The translations under genes were made by a program, and so were the position numbers. 64,000 bases of DNA, taken from assembly GCF_051201015.1 (NCBI RefSeq), contig NZ_JBPEHI010000014.1; one strand, 5' to 3'. How positions within the stretch are numbered: position 1 is the first letter of the stretch; each line of letters begins with the position of its first letter. A model generated the notes under the pieces. The model was not told where the DNA came from and did not search any database. It was given only the letters and a program-made list of their open reading frames with translations. Source of the DNA: Petrimonas sulfuriphila (lineage in GTDB: Bacteria > Bacteroidota > Bacteroidia > Bacteroidales > Dysgonomonadaceae). Of the stretch, positions 27,751 to 35,132 are shown in pieces.

Positions 27751-28775
27751 TGGAAAAATTAAACTCACTGTTCATCGTGTTGCTAGTGGGAGTTGGCCTT
27801 GTTTTTTCTGCATCGTGCAACTCTTGCCAGTCACAGAAGAACGCAGGTAAAGAAATGCCAGCAATAGCATATGCAAAAGTATCCCCCGATTTTAATTCCG
27901 ACAGCGCATACCGTTTTGTTGAAAAGCAAGTCAGCTTCGGACCGCGGGTTCCAGGAACGACCGCACATAAAGCTTGCGGTGACTACCTATCGGAAAAACT
28001 GGCTGCCTTCGGTGCGGATATTTTTGAACAAAAAGCCCACGTAACGCATTATAACGGACAGAACATTCAGATCCGTAACATTATCGGGAGTTTTCAGCCC
28101 GAAAAAGAGAAACGTATTTTATTGTTTGCCCATTGGGACAGTCGCCCGTTTGCCGACGAGGAACCGGATCCCGATACACAAAATAGACCTATTCCCGGTG
28201 CAGACGACGGAGCAAGTGGAGTAGGGGTGCTTTTGGAGATTGCCCGCCAACTGCAGCTGCAGCCTCCCGAGATAGGAGTTGACATCATCTTTTTTGATTT
28301 GGAAGACTGGGGGCAGCCCGCATTCGATAAAAATTATCTTTCGGGTGAATGGTGGTGTGTGGGATCCAGGTATTGGTCGGAAAATCCACACAAAGACAAT
28401 TACAAGGCTTCGTACGGAATTTTACTCGATATGGTGGGTGCAGCAAACGCTACATTCTTGCGCGAATGCTATTCAATGCAGTATGCGTCGAATGTCGTGT
28501 CAAAGATATGGAGCATCGCTTCTCACATGGGATACGGGAAATTTTTCGTACAACGGAACGGCAGTTATATCACCGACGATCACGTGCCGGTAATTGAGAA
28601 ACGGGGTATTCCGTGTGCAAACATCATTAATTTAAAGGATACTGACAATGGCTTTGCGCCACACTGGCACACGCACAACGACGATATGCGCAACATCAGT
28701 AAGGCAACGCTCCAGGCTACCGGACAAACGGTGCTGGAAGTGGTTTACCGGGAATTAGACGAAAACAACATATGA
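27750..28775 (+). CDS. Glutaminyl-peptide cyclotransferase (M28-fold lipoprotein)
   Basis: A 341-residue zinc enzyme of the M28/QC family, matching the animal-type glutaminyl cyclases of Bacteroidales. It has a lipoprotein signal with Cys23 (FSASC). Metal-site motifs are LLFAHWDSRP (about 126), GADDGASG (about 150), FFDLEDWG (about 181) and TDDHVPV (about 275), plus HWHTHNDD. The family converts N-terminal glutamine of secreted proteins to pyroglutamate in the periplasm. At least five other products in this window begin with Gln after signal cleavage, which fits. Aminopeptidase activity is the main alternative; the DLEDWG and DDHVPV motifs favour the cyclase. It overlaps the upstream gene by 1 nt and the SufE gene by 4 nt. 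Confidence 0.85.
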   Translation: MEKLNSLFIVLLVGVGLVFSASCNSCQSQKNAGKEMPAIAYAKVSPDFNSDSAYRFVEKQVSFGPRVPGTTAHKACGDYLSEKLAAFGADIFEQKAHVTHYNGQNIQIRNIIGSFQPEKEKRILLFAHWDSRPFADEEPDPDTQNRPIPGADDGASGVGVLLEIARQLQLQPPEIGVDIIFFDLEDWGQPAFDKNYLSGEWWCVGSRYWSENPHKDNYKASYGILLDMVGAANATFLRECYSMQYASNVVSKIWSIASHMGYGKFFVQRNGSYITDDHVPVIEKRGIPCANIINLKDTDNGFAPHWHTHNDDMRNISKATLQATGQTVLEVVYRELDENNI

Positions 28776-29206
28776 CAATCAACGAAACAGAACAAGAGAT
28801 TATCGATGAATTCAGCATCTACGATGACTGGATGGATAAATACGCTTATATCATTGAGCAGGGAAATCAACTGGCACCACTTGACGAGAAGTACAAGGTG
28901 CCCGAAAATATTATTCAAGGCTGTCAGAGTCGTGTTTGGCTGCAGACTGACTACCGGGACGGGAGATTGTACCTCCAGGCAGAAAGCGACGCTGTAATTG
29001 TGAAAGGCTTGTTAGCGTTGGTATTGCGTGTGTTTAATCACCGTACTCCCGACGAAATCCTTGCTTCCGACCTCCGCTTTATGAAGGAAATCGGACTTAC
29101 TGAACACCTTTCTCCTACCCGGTCGAATGGGTTGCTTTCCGTGATCAAACAAATCCGGTTTTATGCTATGGCATATAAAGCAAAGAGCGATTCGGAAAAA
29201 AGATGA
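28772..29206 (+). CDS. sufE: SufE-family cysteine desulfuration protein
   Basis: A 144-residue SufE/CsdE-family protein. The persulfide-accepting cysteine is Cys51 in NIIQGCQSRVWL, the same position as in E. coli SufE. It takes sulfur from the cysteine desulfurase SufS and hands it to the SufBCD scaffold for Fe-S cluster assembly. The start overlaps the glutaminyl cyclase stop (ATGA), so translation is coupled. No sufS or sufBCD gene lies nearby, so it is a stand-alone copy in this operon. Confidence 0.93.
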   Translation: MTINETEQEIIDEFSIYDDWMDKYAYIIEQGNQLAPLDEKYKVPENIIQGCQSRVWLQTDYRDGRLYLQAESDAVIVKGLLALVLRVFNHRTPDEILASDLRFMKEIGLTEHLSPTRSNGLLSVIKQIRFYAMAYKAKSDSEKR

Positions 29207-29228
29207 CTCAACCCTCAAAACCCAATAT

Positions 29229-31325
29229 ATGAAACAACTCTTATTCTTATTATTATTTATGACGACTATGACCACCGCTTCAATGGCGGATGAAAATCCT
29301 TTTTTTAAACCGTACGATACTCCATACGGCACGCCTCCGTTCGATAAAATCAAGATTGAGCATTATGAGCCGGCTTTCGATGAAGCTATCCGGCAGCACA
29401 AGGTTGAAATTGAAACCATTGCTGCTAATCCGTTTGCGCCGACTTTTCAGAATACCATTGCTGCAATGGAATATTCAGGCGAAATGTTGAACCGTGTGAG
29501 CGGTGTTTTCTTCAATTTACTGAGTGCTGAAAGTAACGATGAGATGATGATGATTTCGCAGCGGTTGAGTCCGAAATTATCGGAGCATTCCAACAACATC
29601 AACTTGAATGAAAAATTATTTGCCCGGGTAAAAACAGTTTACGATAACCGCCTGACTTCGGGTTTACTCCCTGAACAGATCCGTTTGGTGGAAAAATACT
29701 ACGAACAGTTCGAGAATAGCGGCGCAACACTTTCTGCTGAAGACAAGGAAACCTACCGGAAGCTGTCGATGGAGCTGAGCAAAACAACCCTCGATTTTGG
29801 GCAAAACAACCTGAAAGAAACTAACAGGTTTGAAATGCTGCTTACCGATGAAGCCGATCTGGCCGGATTGCCCGTGAGCATTCTGGAGGCAGCTGTTGCC
29901 AAGGCAAAATCGAAAGGAAAAGAAGGATGGATGTTCGATTTGTCGGCTCCCAGCTACATCGGTTTTATGAAATATTCTACCCGTCGTGACCTGCGCGAGA
30001 AACTCTATATGGCATACAATACCAAAAGCGTTATGGGTGGCGAGTTTGACAATAAGGAAAACATTCAGAAGATCGTAAACCTGCGCCTGCAGATTGCCCA
30101 TTTATTAGGATACGGGAATTATGCCGGTTATGCCTTAAAAAATAGGATGGCGAAGAATGAAGAGGGGGTTTATAACCTGCTCGACCAACTGACCCGGGCT
30201 TACGGTGAAACAGCCCGTCAGGAGGTGAAGGATGTGGAAGCCTTTGCTGCCAGAATGGAAGGTAAACCGATTGAAATTCAGCCGTGGGACTGGAGTTACT
30301 ATTCCGACAAACTGAAAGACGATCGTTTCGACCTGAATGATGAGATGACGCGTCCCTACTTTGAACTCGAAAACGTGAAGAAAGGCGTTTTCGGACTGGC
30401 AACCGACCTTTATGGAATCACTTTCGTGAAAAATCCTAGCACACCGGTCTATCATCCCGAAGTCGAGGCGTTCGACGTGATGGATGCCAACGGCGATTTT
30501 CTTGCTGTCCTGTTTACTGATTTTCATCCGAGAGAGGGAAAACGTTCGGGTGCCTGGATGTCGTCGTTTAAGTCGCAATTCGTGAAGAACGGAGTGGATA
30601 GCCGTCCGCACATCACCATCGTGATGAACTTCACCCGCCCCACCGAAACAAAGCCAGCACTGCTCACTTTCGACGAAGTGGAAACATTTCTGCACGAGTT
30701 CGGACATGCCTTACACGGCATGTTGGCAAAATCGACGTATGAAACCTTGTCGGGAACAAGTGTTTATCGTGATTTTGTGGAACTTCCGTCACAAATTATG
30801 GAAAATTGGTTAGTAGAAAAAGAATACCTCGATAAATTTGCATTCCATTATCAAACGGGTGAAAAAATGCCTGCGCAGTTAGTGCAGAAAATCATCGATG
30901 CCGCCAATTACAATACCGGCTACTTGACACTTCGCCAGCTTTCGTTCGGATACCTGGATATGGCGTGGCACACATTACAGCAACCGTTTGACGGAGATGT
31001 CCGTGAATTTGAACAAAAAGCGATGCGTCCGGTGCAATTACTTCCGGTTGTGCCTGAAACAAGCATGTCGACAGCGTTTGGACATATATTCTCCGGAGGG
31101 TATGCTGCCGGATACTACAGCTATAAATGGGCAGAGGTACTAGATGCAGATGCTTTCGCGGCCTTTAAGGAAAACGGAATCTTTGATAAGAAAACGGCTC
31201 AGTCGTTCCGGGTAAATATTCTGGAAAGAGGAAACACCGAAGAGCCAATGACACTGTACAAACGCTTTCGAGGGCACGAACCTACCGTTGGTGCCCTATT
31301 AGAAAGAAACGGAGTGAAACAGTAA
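29229..31325 (+). CDS. M3-family peptidyl-dipeptidase (Dcp-like)
   Basis: A 698-residue M3 zinc metallopeptidase from the ATG at 29229; an in-frame ATG at 29163 overlaps sufE and is unlikely. The zinc site HEFGHALHG is at about 489-497 with a downstream Glu in the VELPSQIMENW block. Total length and layout match oligopeptidase/peptidyl-dipeptidase Dcp, which removes C-terminal dipeptides. A signal peptide (about 1-20, MKQLLFLLLFMTTMTTASMA) indicates periplasmic location, and the mature protein starts with Asp, not Gln. It is the last gene of the gyrB run, ending at a strong terminator. Confidence 0.93.
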   Translation: MKQLLFLLLFMTTMTTASMADENPFFKPYDTPYGTPPFDKIKIEHYEPAFDEAIRQHKVEIETIAANPFAPTFQNTIAAMEYSGEMLNRVSGVFFNLLSAESNDEMMMISQRLSPKLSEHSNNINLNEKLFARVKTVYDNRLTSGLLPEQIRLVEKYYEQFENSGATLSAEDKETYRKLSMELSKTTLDFGQNNLKETNRFEMLLTDEADLAGLPVSILEAAVAKAKSKGKEGWMFDLSAPSYIGFMKYSTRRDLREKLYMAYNTKSVMGGEFDNKENIQKIVNLRLQIAHLLGYGNYAGYALKNRMAKNEEGVYNLLDQLTRAYGETARQEVKDVEAFAARMEGKPIEIQPWDWSYYSDKLKDDRFDLNDEMTRPYFELENVKKGVFGLATDLYGITFVKNPSTPVYHPEVEAFDVMDANGDFLAVLFTDFHPREGKRSGAWMSSFKSQFVKNGVDSRPHITIVMNFTRPTETKPALLTFDEVETFLHEFGHALHGMLAKSTYETLSGTSVYRDFVELPSQIMENWLVEKEYLDKFAFHYQTGEKMPAQLVQKIIDAANYNTGYLTLRQLSFGYLDMAWHTLQQPFDGDVREFEQKAMRPVQLLPVVPETSMSTAFGHIFSGGYAAGYYSYKWAEVLDADAFAAFKENGIFDKKTAQSFRVNILERGNTEEPMTLYKRFRGHEPTVGALLERNGVKQ

Positions 31326-31374
31326 AATTTAACCTTCGGCGAAAGAGTAAATCGCCGAAGGTTAAATTTTTTTT
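31326..31374 (+). terminator. Strong terminator after the M3 peptidase gene
   Basis: Perfect 17-bp inverted repeat (31326-31342 and 31352-31368) with a 9-nt loop, running into a T-rich tail to 31374. It begins directly at the stop codon of the M3 peptidase and ends the gyrB-to-peptidase run. Confidence 0.93.
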
Positions 31375-31393
31375 AGTTTTTTTGCTAATTTGT

Positions 31394-31423
31394 TTTGTCA
31401 CAACAAATTTATTCCTACCTTTG
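31394..31423 (+). promoter_or_regulatory. RRM gene promoter
   Basis: TTTG at 31394-31397 and TACCTTTG at 31416-31423, 18 nt apart, match the Bacteroidota boxes. Transcription would begin around 31430, giving an AT-rich leader of about 135 nt before the RRM gene at 31566. Confidence 0.65.
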
Positions 31424-31565
31424 TTGCTGCAAAAGTTTTTTATAGCAGAAACGGGTATTTGGTTATTTTCTTCCTTCTCAGGGGCAAATCAATTCTTTAA
31501 CCTTATCTTTTATACAATATCTTCTGCACCAATTAATTTTTTATTTATTTTATTTTTATTTTTAC

Positions 31566-31880
31566 ATGAACATTTTTGTTGCAGGCTTGAGTTATCAAAT
31601 TAACGACGCCGATTTAAAAGAACTGTTTGAGGAATACGGAGAGATTACCTCAGCTAAAATTATTACTGACAGAGAAACACGCAGATCGAAAGGTTACGGT
31701 TTTGTTGAAATGGCTGACGAAGATGGTCAGCGCGCTATTGAAGAATTGAACGGAGCTGAATACGACGGTCGTACACTGTCAGTATCAGAAGCTCGTCCCC
31801 GTGCCGAAGGAGATAATCAACGTAGCAATAGAGGCGGTGGTAACAGAGGCGGTTACGGAAATCGTGAAAGAAGATATTGA
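31566..31880 (+). CDS. RRM-domain RNA-binding protein
   Basis: A 104-residue protein with a single RRM (about 1-78) and a Gly/Arg/Asn-rich tail (GGGNRGGYGNRERRY). RNP2 is NIFVAGL (2-8) and RNP1 is KGYGFVEM (42-49), with the conserved aromatic residues that stack on RNA bases. Such small glycine-tailed RRM proteins are common in Bacteroidota and are thought to act as RNA chaperones. It is monocistronic, with a long leader and its own terminator. The target RNAs are unknown. Confidence 0.95.
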   Translation: MNIFVAGLSYQINDADLKELFEEYGEITSAKIITDRETRRSKGYGFVEMADEDGQRAIEELNGAEYDGRTLSVSEARPRAEGDNQRSNRGGGNRGGYGNRERRY

Positions 31881-31906
31881 TATTTCTCAATAGGTCAAAG
31901 AAAAGG

Positions 31907-31937
31907 AGACTGCGCGTTTATGTGCAGTCTTTTTTTA
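31907..31937 (+). terminator. RRM gene terminator
   Basis: AGACTGC (31907-31913) and GCAGTCT (31924-31930) form a stem, followed by a run of seven T residues. Confidence 0.85.
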
Positions 31938-31993
31938 TGAACCATTGCTATCATTAAGCGTTATACCAGGCAGTTTATAAACTCACAACCCCT

Positions 31994-32680
31994 ATGCCTA
32001 CTATCATACATATAGAAACAGCTACAGAAGTTTGTTCATGTGCTTTATCGTCCGGAGGAAAAGTTTTGCTGAACAGGGAAAACCTGAACGGACAATCGCA
32101 CGCTACGTCCTTGGGCGTTTTTGTGGAAGAAATGATACAGTTTGTCCGCGATAACGGTATGAAGATCGATGCTGTGTCGGTAAGTAGCGGCCCCGGTTCT
32201 TATACCGGATTACGCATCGGAGTATCGGAAGCCAAAGGATTGAGCTATGGATTGGAAGTCCCCCTTATTGCTATTCCCACCCACAAGATTATGGCTTGGA
32301 TGATGAGAACGGGAATTGAACCTGACCACTTGCTCTGCCCTATGATTGATGCCCGGCGAATGGAGGTCTATGCTACCATCTTCAACGCGAACTTGGAGGT
32401 TATTCGTGCCACCTCGGCAGATATCGTGGATAAAGAGAGTTATGCCGAGTTACTGAAAAATCAAAAAATCCTGTTTTTTGGCAACGGTGCCGAAAAATGT
32501 AAAGGTATTATCCTGCATCCGAACGCTTCGTTTATTCCGGCTGTAAAACCAAAGGCAGAAGCCATGACTGCCTTGGCTGAAAATGCGTTTGCCGCCGCTG
32601 ATTTTGTTGACTCTGCCTATTTTGAGCCTTTTTACCTGAAAGAGTTTGTTGCTACTGTTCCTAAGAACAAAATAATCTAA
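31994..32680 (+). CDS. tsaB: TsaB, tRNA t6A biosynthesis protein
   Basis: A 228-residue member of the TsaB/YeaZ family, with IIHIETATEVCSCAL at the N-terminus and the signature VSSGPGSYTGLRIGVSEAKG (about 63-82). TsaB pairs with TsaD and helps form N6-threonylcarbamoyladenosine at position 37 of ANN-decoding tRNAs; it lacks the catalytic metal site of TsaD. Length is normal. It stands alone, 114 nt after the RRM stop codon, with no partner gene in the window. Confidence 0.94.
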   Translation: MPTIIHIETATEVCSCALSSGGKVLLNRENLNGQSHATSLGVFVEEMIQFVRDNGMKIDAVSVSSGPGSYTGLRIGVSEAKGLSYGLEVPLIAIPTHKIMAWMMRTGIEPDHLLCPMIDARRMEVYATIFNANLEVIRATSADIVDKESYAELLKNQKILFFGNGAEKCKGIILHPNASFIPAVKPKAEAMTALAENAFAAADFVDSAYFEPFYLKEFVATVPKNKII

Positions 32681-33100
32681 ATACCCGTCTGTTTTCCCTT
32701 CCTTTCTTTCAAACACTATCGCTTTGACAGGGTTTGTCAGGTCCTTTTTGTGTCCTTTTTTTGTAATATATGCTTGTAACAAGCTATAATTTAATTCTTT
32801 TCCTTCTTTTTTTAAAAAAAATACCCCCAATTTCCGTTAAAAGACTTTTTTTTTGAAAAAATGTCCAAAAAAAACCGATAAATCTTGCTAAATAAAAAAA
32901 TTAGAATAATTTTGACAAAAAACGGACATAAAGTAAATATTGTTGCGTAAAGTAAAAGATTTTGGTATCCTAAAAGGATAATAAAGTGTCCTTTTTCTAT
33001 AAAGGCTTTTTTAACAAAAAATTGGAAGTATTATCCGGCTTGAACACACATAATTGATTCATGCCGGATAATTAATCTACACAATCTGTAAACTATAAAA
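32681..33100. other. AT-rich intergenic region leading into the fimbrial island
   Basis: No gene is supported. It holds a promoter-like pair, CTTG (32884-32887) and TAATTTTG (32907-32914), 19 nt apart, a short hairpin TATCC-TAAAA-GGATA near 32966-32980, and a longer inverted repeat at 33030-33072 just before a small lipoprotein ORF. The sequence GTGTCCTTTTT occurs at about 32750 and 32986, and again at 36571, without known meaning. Confidence 0.5.
33030..33072 (+). repeat. Inverted repeat in a leader, possible mRNA hairpin
   Basis: ATTATCCGGC (33030-33039) and GCCGGATAAT (33063-33072) are perfect inverted copies with a 23-nt spacer. There is no T-run, so it is not a plain terminator. It sits 28 nt before the ATG of the small ORF at 33101, inside a leader of about 180 nt from the likely promoter at 32884-32914. 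It could be an operator or a structured mRNA leader. Confidence 0.5.
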
Positions 33101-33271
33101 ATGGAAAAAATGAAAAAGATTTTATTTGTGCTTTTAGCGGTGGCTTTTCTATTGACTAGCTGTGCCGAAATGGATGTAGGGCTTGCGGGCAACAACCGTT
33201 TTTCGTTCGAAGGAGCAACCTGTTCCATTGAACAGGCCGTTGTTCTCCATGCCCACTGCTTAATACTTTGA
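33101..33271 (+). CDS. Small lipoprotein, 56 residues, possibly truncated
   Basis: A frame starting MEKMKKILFVLLAVAFLL with a clear lipobox LTSC at Cys21, then a 35-residue tail ending VVLHAHCLIL. The second Met (33110) may be the actual start. The signal peptide is convincing; the tail is short and ends abruptly, and the next part of the DNA does not continue it in any frame that I can recognise, so it could be a remnant of a longer lipoprotein. It precedes another small lipoprotein (33336) and has a promoter-like pair and leader upstream. Function unknown. Confidence 0.5.
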   Translation: MEKMKKILFVLLAVAFLLTSCAEMDVGLAGNNRFSFEGATCSIEQAVVLHAHCLIL

Positions 33272-33335
33272 AAAATGTATAAACTTGCAAGAAGATGTGA
33301 AATCATGAAACAACTTATTTTAACACTAAAAGCAA

Positions 33336-33680
33336 ATGAAAAAAGTAATTTTATTATCCCTATTGGCGGTATTATTCGCCTGTGAAAAAGACGATACTGT
33401 TGTCTCCGCGTACGAATTAAGATCCTTGACAAACACAGAATGGATTGGTGTAATGTTGGATTACTATAATGGCATGGTTGTTGTCAAAGTTATATCTAAC
33501 ACAGAGGCCACAATGACTGCTGGTGTTTTAACAATGTCATTCAACTACACTTTCGATTCATCATTAAAAACGGGAACCCTTACTTCCGAAGGGAACACAT
33601 TCATCTATGAAGTAATGGAGAATACGTTGATCCTTTCTGACTCTTATGGTGATAAATACTATTTCACTCAAAGAAAGTAA
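33336..33680 (+). CDS. Small lipoprotein of unknown function
   Basis: A 114-residue protein with a lipoprotein signal (MKKVILLSLLAVLFAC, Cys16) followed by EKDD, an acidic stretch typical of exported lipoproteins in this phylum. The rest (LTNTEWIGVMLDYYNGMVVVKV... YTFDSSLKTGTLTSEGNTFIYEV) looks like a small beta-barrel or sandwich, similar in feel to lipocalin-like or META-like stress lipoproteins, but I cannot name the family. It has a terminator directly behind. Confidence 0.75.
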   Translation: MKKVILLSLLAVLFACEKDDTVVSAYELRSLTNTEWIGVMLDYYNGMVVVKVISNTEATMTAGVLTMSFNYTFDSSLKTGTLTSEGNTFIYEVMENTLILSDSYGDKYYFTQRK

Positions 33681-33704
33681 ATAGTTGTTCCCAAAAATTA
33701 CTTG

Positions 33705-33733
33705 GCCGAATCGTAGTGATTCGGCTTTTTTTC
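33705..33733 (+). terminator. Terminator of the small lipoprotein gene
   Basis: GCCGAATC (33705-33712) and GATTCGGC (33718-33725) pair perfectly around a 5-nt loop, followed by a run of eight T residues. Confidence 0.92.
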
Positions 33734-34100
33734 TGCCTATCTAAATTGATGCCCAGGCAGTCTACCAGTAGCAAAAGTCTGCGAGATTTGATGTTTACCG
33801 TTGCTAGAGAAGCATATTGTAGAAAGTCATAGAATTTCCTCGCCCCATTAACAAACAGGTTAAATCTTATCTGAATAAACAACATAAATAAAATAGACTT
33901 AATTTATTTATTAACACATTGGTTATATTGTAGATAATGATTAAGAATGCCTGCAGAGTCATAATTCACAAATGTTAATGTTCCTATTGTCCAAAAAAAT
34001 GTCTGTTTAGTTATAACCAAAAATGAGGAACCTGTTTATTTTTGACAACGGAAGAAATCTTTTTCTTTTTTAATGTTTAATCATTTTAAAATTATTATTT
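33734..34100. other. Intergenic region before the TRA-motif secreted protein
   Basis: No gene is seen between the terminator at 33733 and the ATG at 34101. The right part carries the shared fimbrial-type promoter element (33988-34044). The rest is AT-rich and shows no other structure that I can name. Confidence 0.5.
33988..34044 (+). promoter_or_regulatory. Promoter of gene 34101 with shared fimbrial element
   Basis: The -7 box TATTTTTG (34037-34044) is preceded at 19 nt by TTTAGTTATAAC (34006-34017), which takes the -33 position and contains the palindrome GTTATAAC. Upstream is TGTCC with an A-tract. The 30-nt block 33988-34017 matches 36713-36742, before the fimbrial operon, at 25 positions, with the same 19-nt spacing to the -7 box. 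Confidence 0.65.
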
Positions 34101-35072
34101 ATGAGAAAAATTGTTTTGTTTTTCGCAGTTATTACCGTGTCGGCAATTGCCATCACTCACTCTTCCTGTTCCAATGACTTGAATCTTGCTGAGGAAGAAG
34201 GTATTGTTGCCGTTACTGCCGGTACCCGAGCAGTAGAAGTTCCCGCTTGCGTAGATCCCTGTCGTGATGTACAAGAAGTTCGCCTCATGGCTGGACAACA
34301 TTACGAAGCCGGGAAAGTATATGTAGTTAACAACAAAGAAAAATTGTATGTTGCTTACGAAACTACCGGGGAATGGAAAATGAAAGCAATTCATCTTTTT
34401 GTGGGCGCTTGCGACAAGTTACCGGTGAACAAACAAGGCAATCTTGTTCCGGGACAATTCCCCTATAAAGTTGAATTTAACGGCTTGCAAACCTTCTATT
34501 ATGTTGAAATTCCACTGGACACACTGCCCGAAGGCTGTGTATGTGTTGCCGCTCATGCCGAAGTGGTTAAAGTGGTTGACGGCGAAATAGTTCAAAGTGA
34601 AACAGCCTTTGGAGAAGGCGGAAAAGTGGGTAAAAACTGGTTTATGAAATTTGAATATTGCATAGCCGTTTGTGAAGATGAACCGCCGGTAGAGGTGTGT
34701 TATCAGGACGAAACAGCTTGGGCTGCAGGTTCCCGTTACGTAGCACAAGGTAACTGGGCTACCTATACTCCTTATGTAGCCAATACTCCCGTTAATGTTT
34801 TTGCCGGTCAAAACTACTTGGTTGGAACCGTAACTTTTTCCGAAGTGGTGGATGGTAAAGTAACCATCACTCTTGCCGCGCTTAACGGAGCCCGGTTGCA
34901 GAGTGTTGCAGAGTCGGTAAAAATTCAGGGATATGAAACGGCTCCCAGCGGTAACCCGGCCCCCGGCCTGTTTACTACGTATAAAGGCAACGAGACAACC
35001 GTAATAGTTGATGCATATGCATATTACGGAATTCACTTAGACGTGCAGCGTGTTGTGGATTGTATGGAGTGA
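34101..35072 (+). CDS. Secreted lipoprotein linked to the fimbrial locus
   Basis: A 323-residue lipoprotein with Cys23 (SSCSND). It has a short acidic linker, then GTRAVEVPAC with an Arg at position 43 in the place where fimbrillins carry their protease site. The body has two parts: about 45-200, cysteine-rich (ACVDPCRDV, GACDKLP, EGCVCVAA), and about 200-320, starting CYQDETAWAAGSRYVAQGNWATYTPY, a motif I have seen in secreted Bacteroidales proteins of unknown function. It ends DVQRVVDCME. The promoter matches that of the fimbrial operon. I cannot name a family; a fimbria-associated or matrix protein is the best inference. Confidence 0.7.
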   Translation: MRKIVLFFAVITVSAIAITHSSCSNDLNLAEEEGIVAVTAGTRAVEVPACVDPCRDVQEVRLMAGQHYEAGKVYVVNNKEKLYVAYETTGEWKMKAIHLFVGACDKLPVNKQGNLVPGQFPYKVEFNGLQTFYYVEIPLDTLPEGCVCVAAHAEVVKVVDGEIVQSETAFGEGGKVGKNWFMKFEYCIAVCEDEPPVEVCYQDETAWAAGSRYVAQGNWATYTPYVANTPVNVFAGQNYLVGTVTFSEVVDGKVTITLAALNGARLQSVAESVKIQGYETAPSGNPAPGLFTTYKGNETTVIVDAYAYYGIHLDVQRVVDCME

Positions 35073-35085
35073 TGAGGTATGTATT

Positions 35086-35132
35086 AAAAGACAAAGATAA
35101 GGCGGCACGGCTCCGCCTTATCTTTGTCTTTT
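35086..35132. terminator. Bidirectional terminator between convergent genes
   Basis: A perfect 20-bp inverted repeat (35086-35105 and 35113-35132) with a 7-nt loop; the outer arm is A-rich on one side and T-rich on the other, so it can act on both strands. It lies between gene 34101 (+) and the AraC regulator (-), and its right arm overlaps the regulator's stop codon. Confidence 0.9.

Noticed and set aside
32862..32914. Third copy of the fimbrial promoter element before the small lipoprotein gene
   Set aside because: It shares only TGTCC with an A-tract and a TAATTTTG box; TTTAGTTATAAC is absent and the spacing differs.
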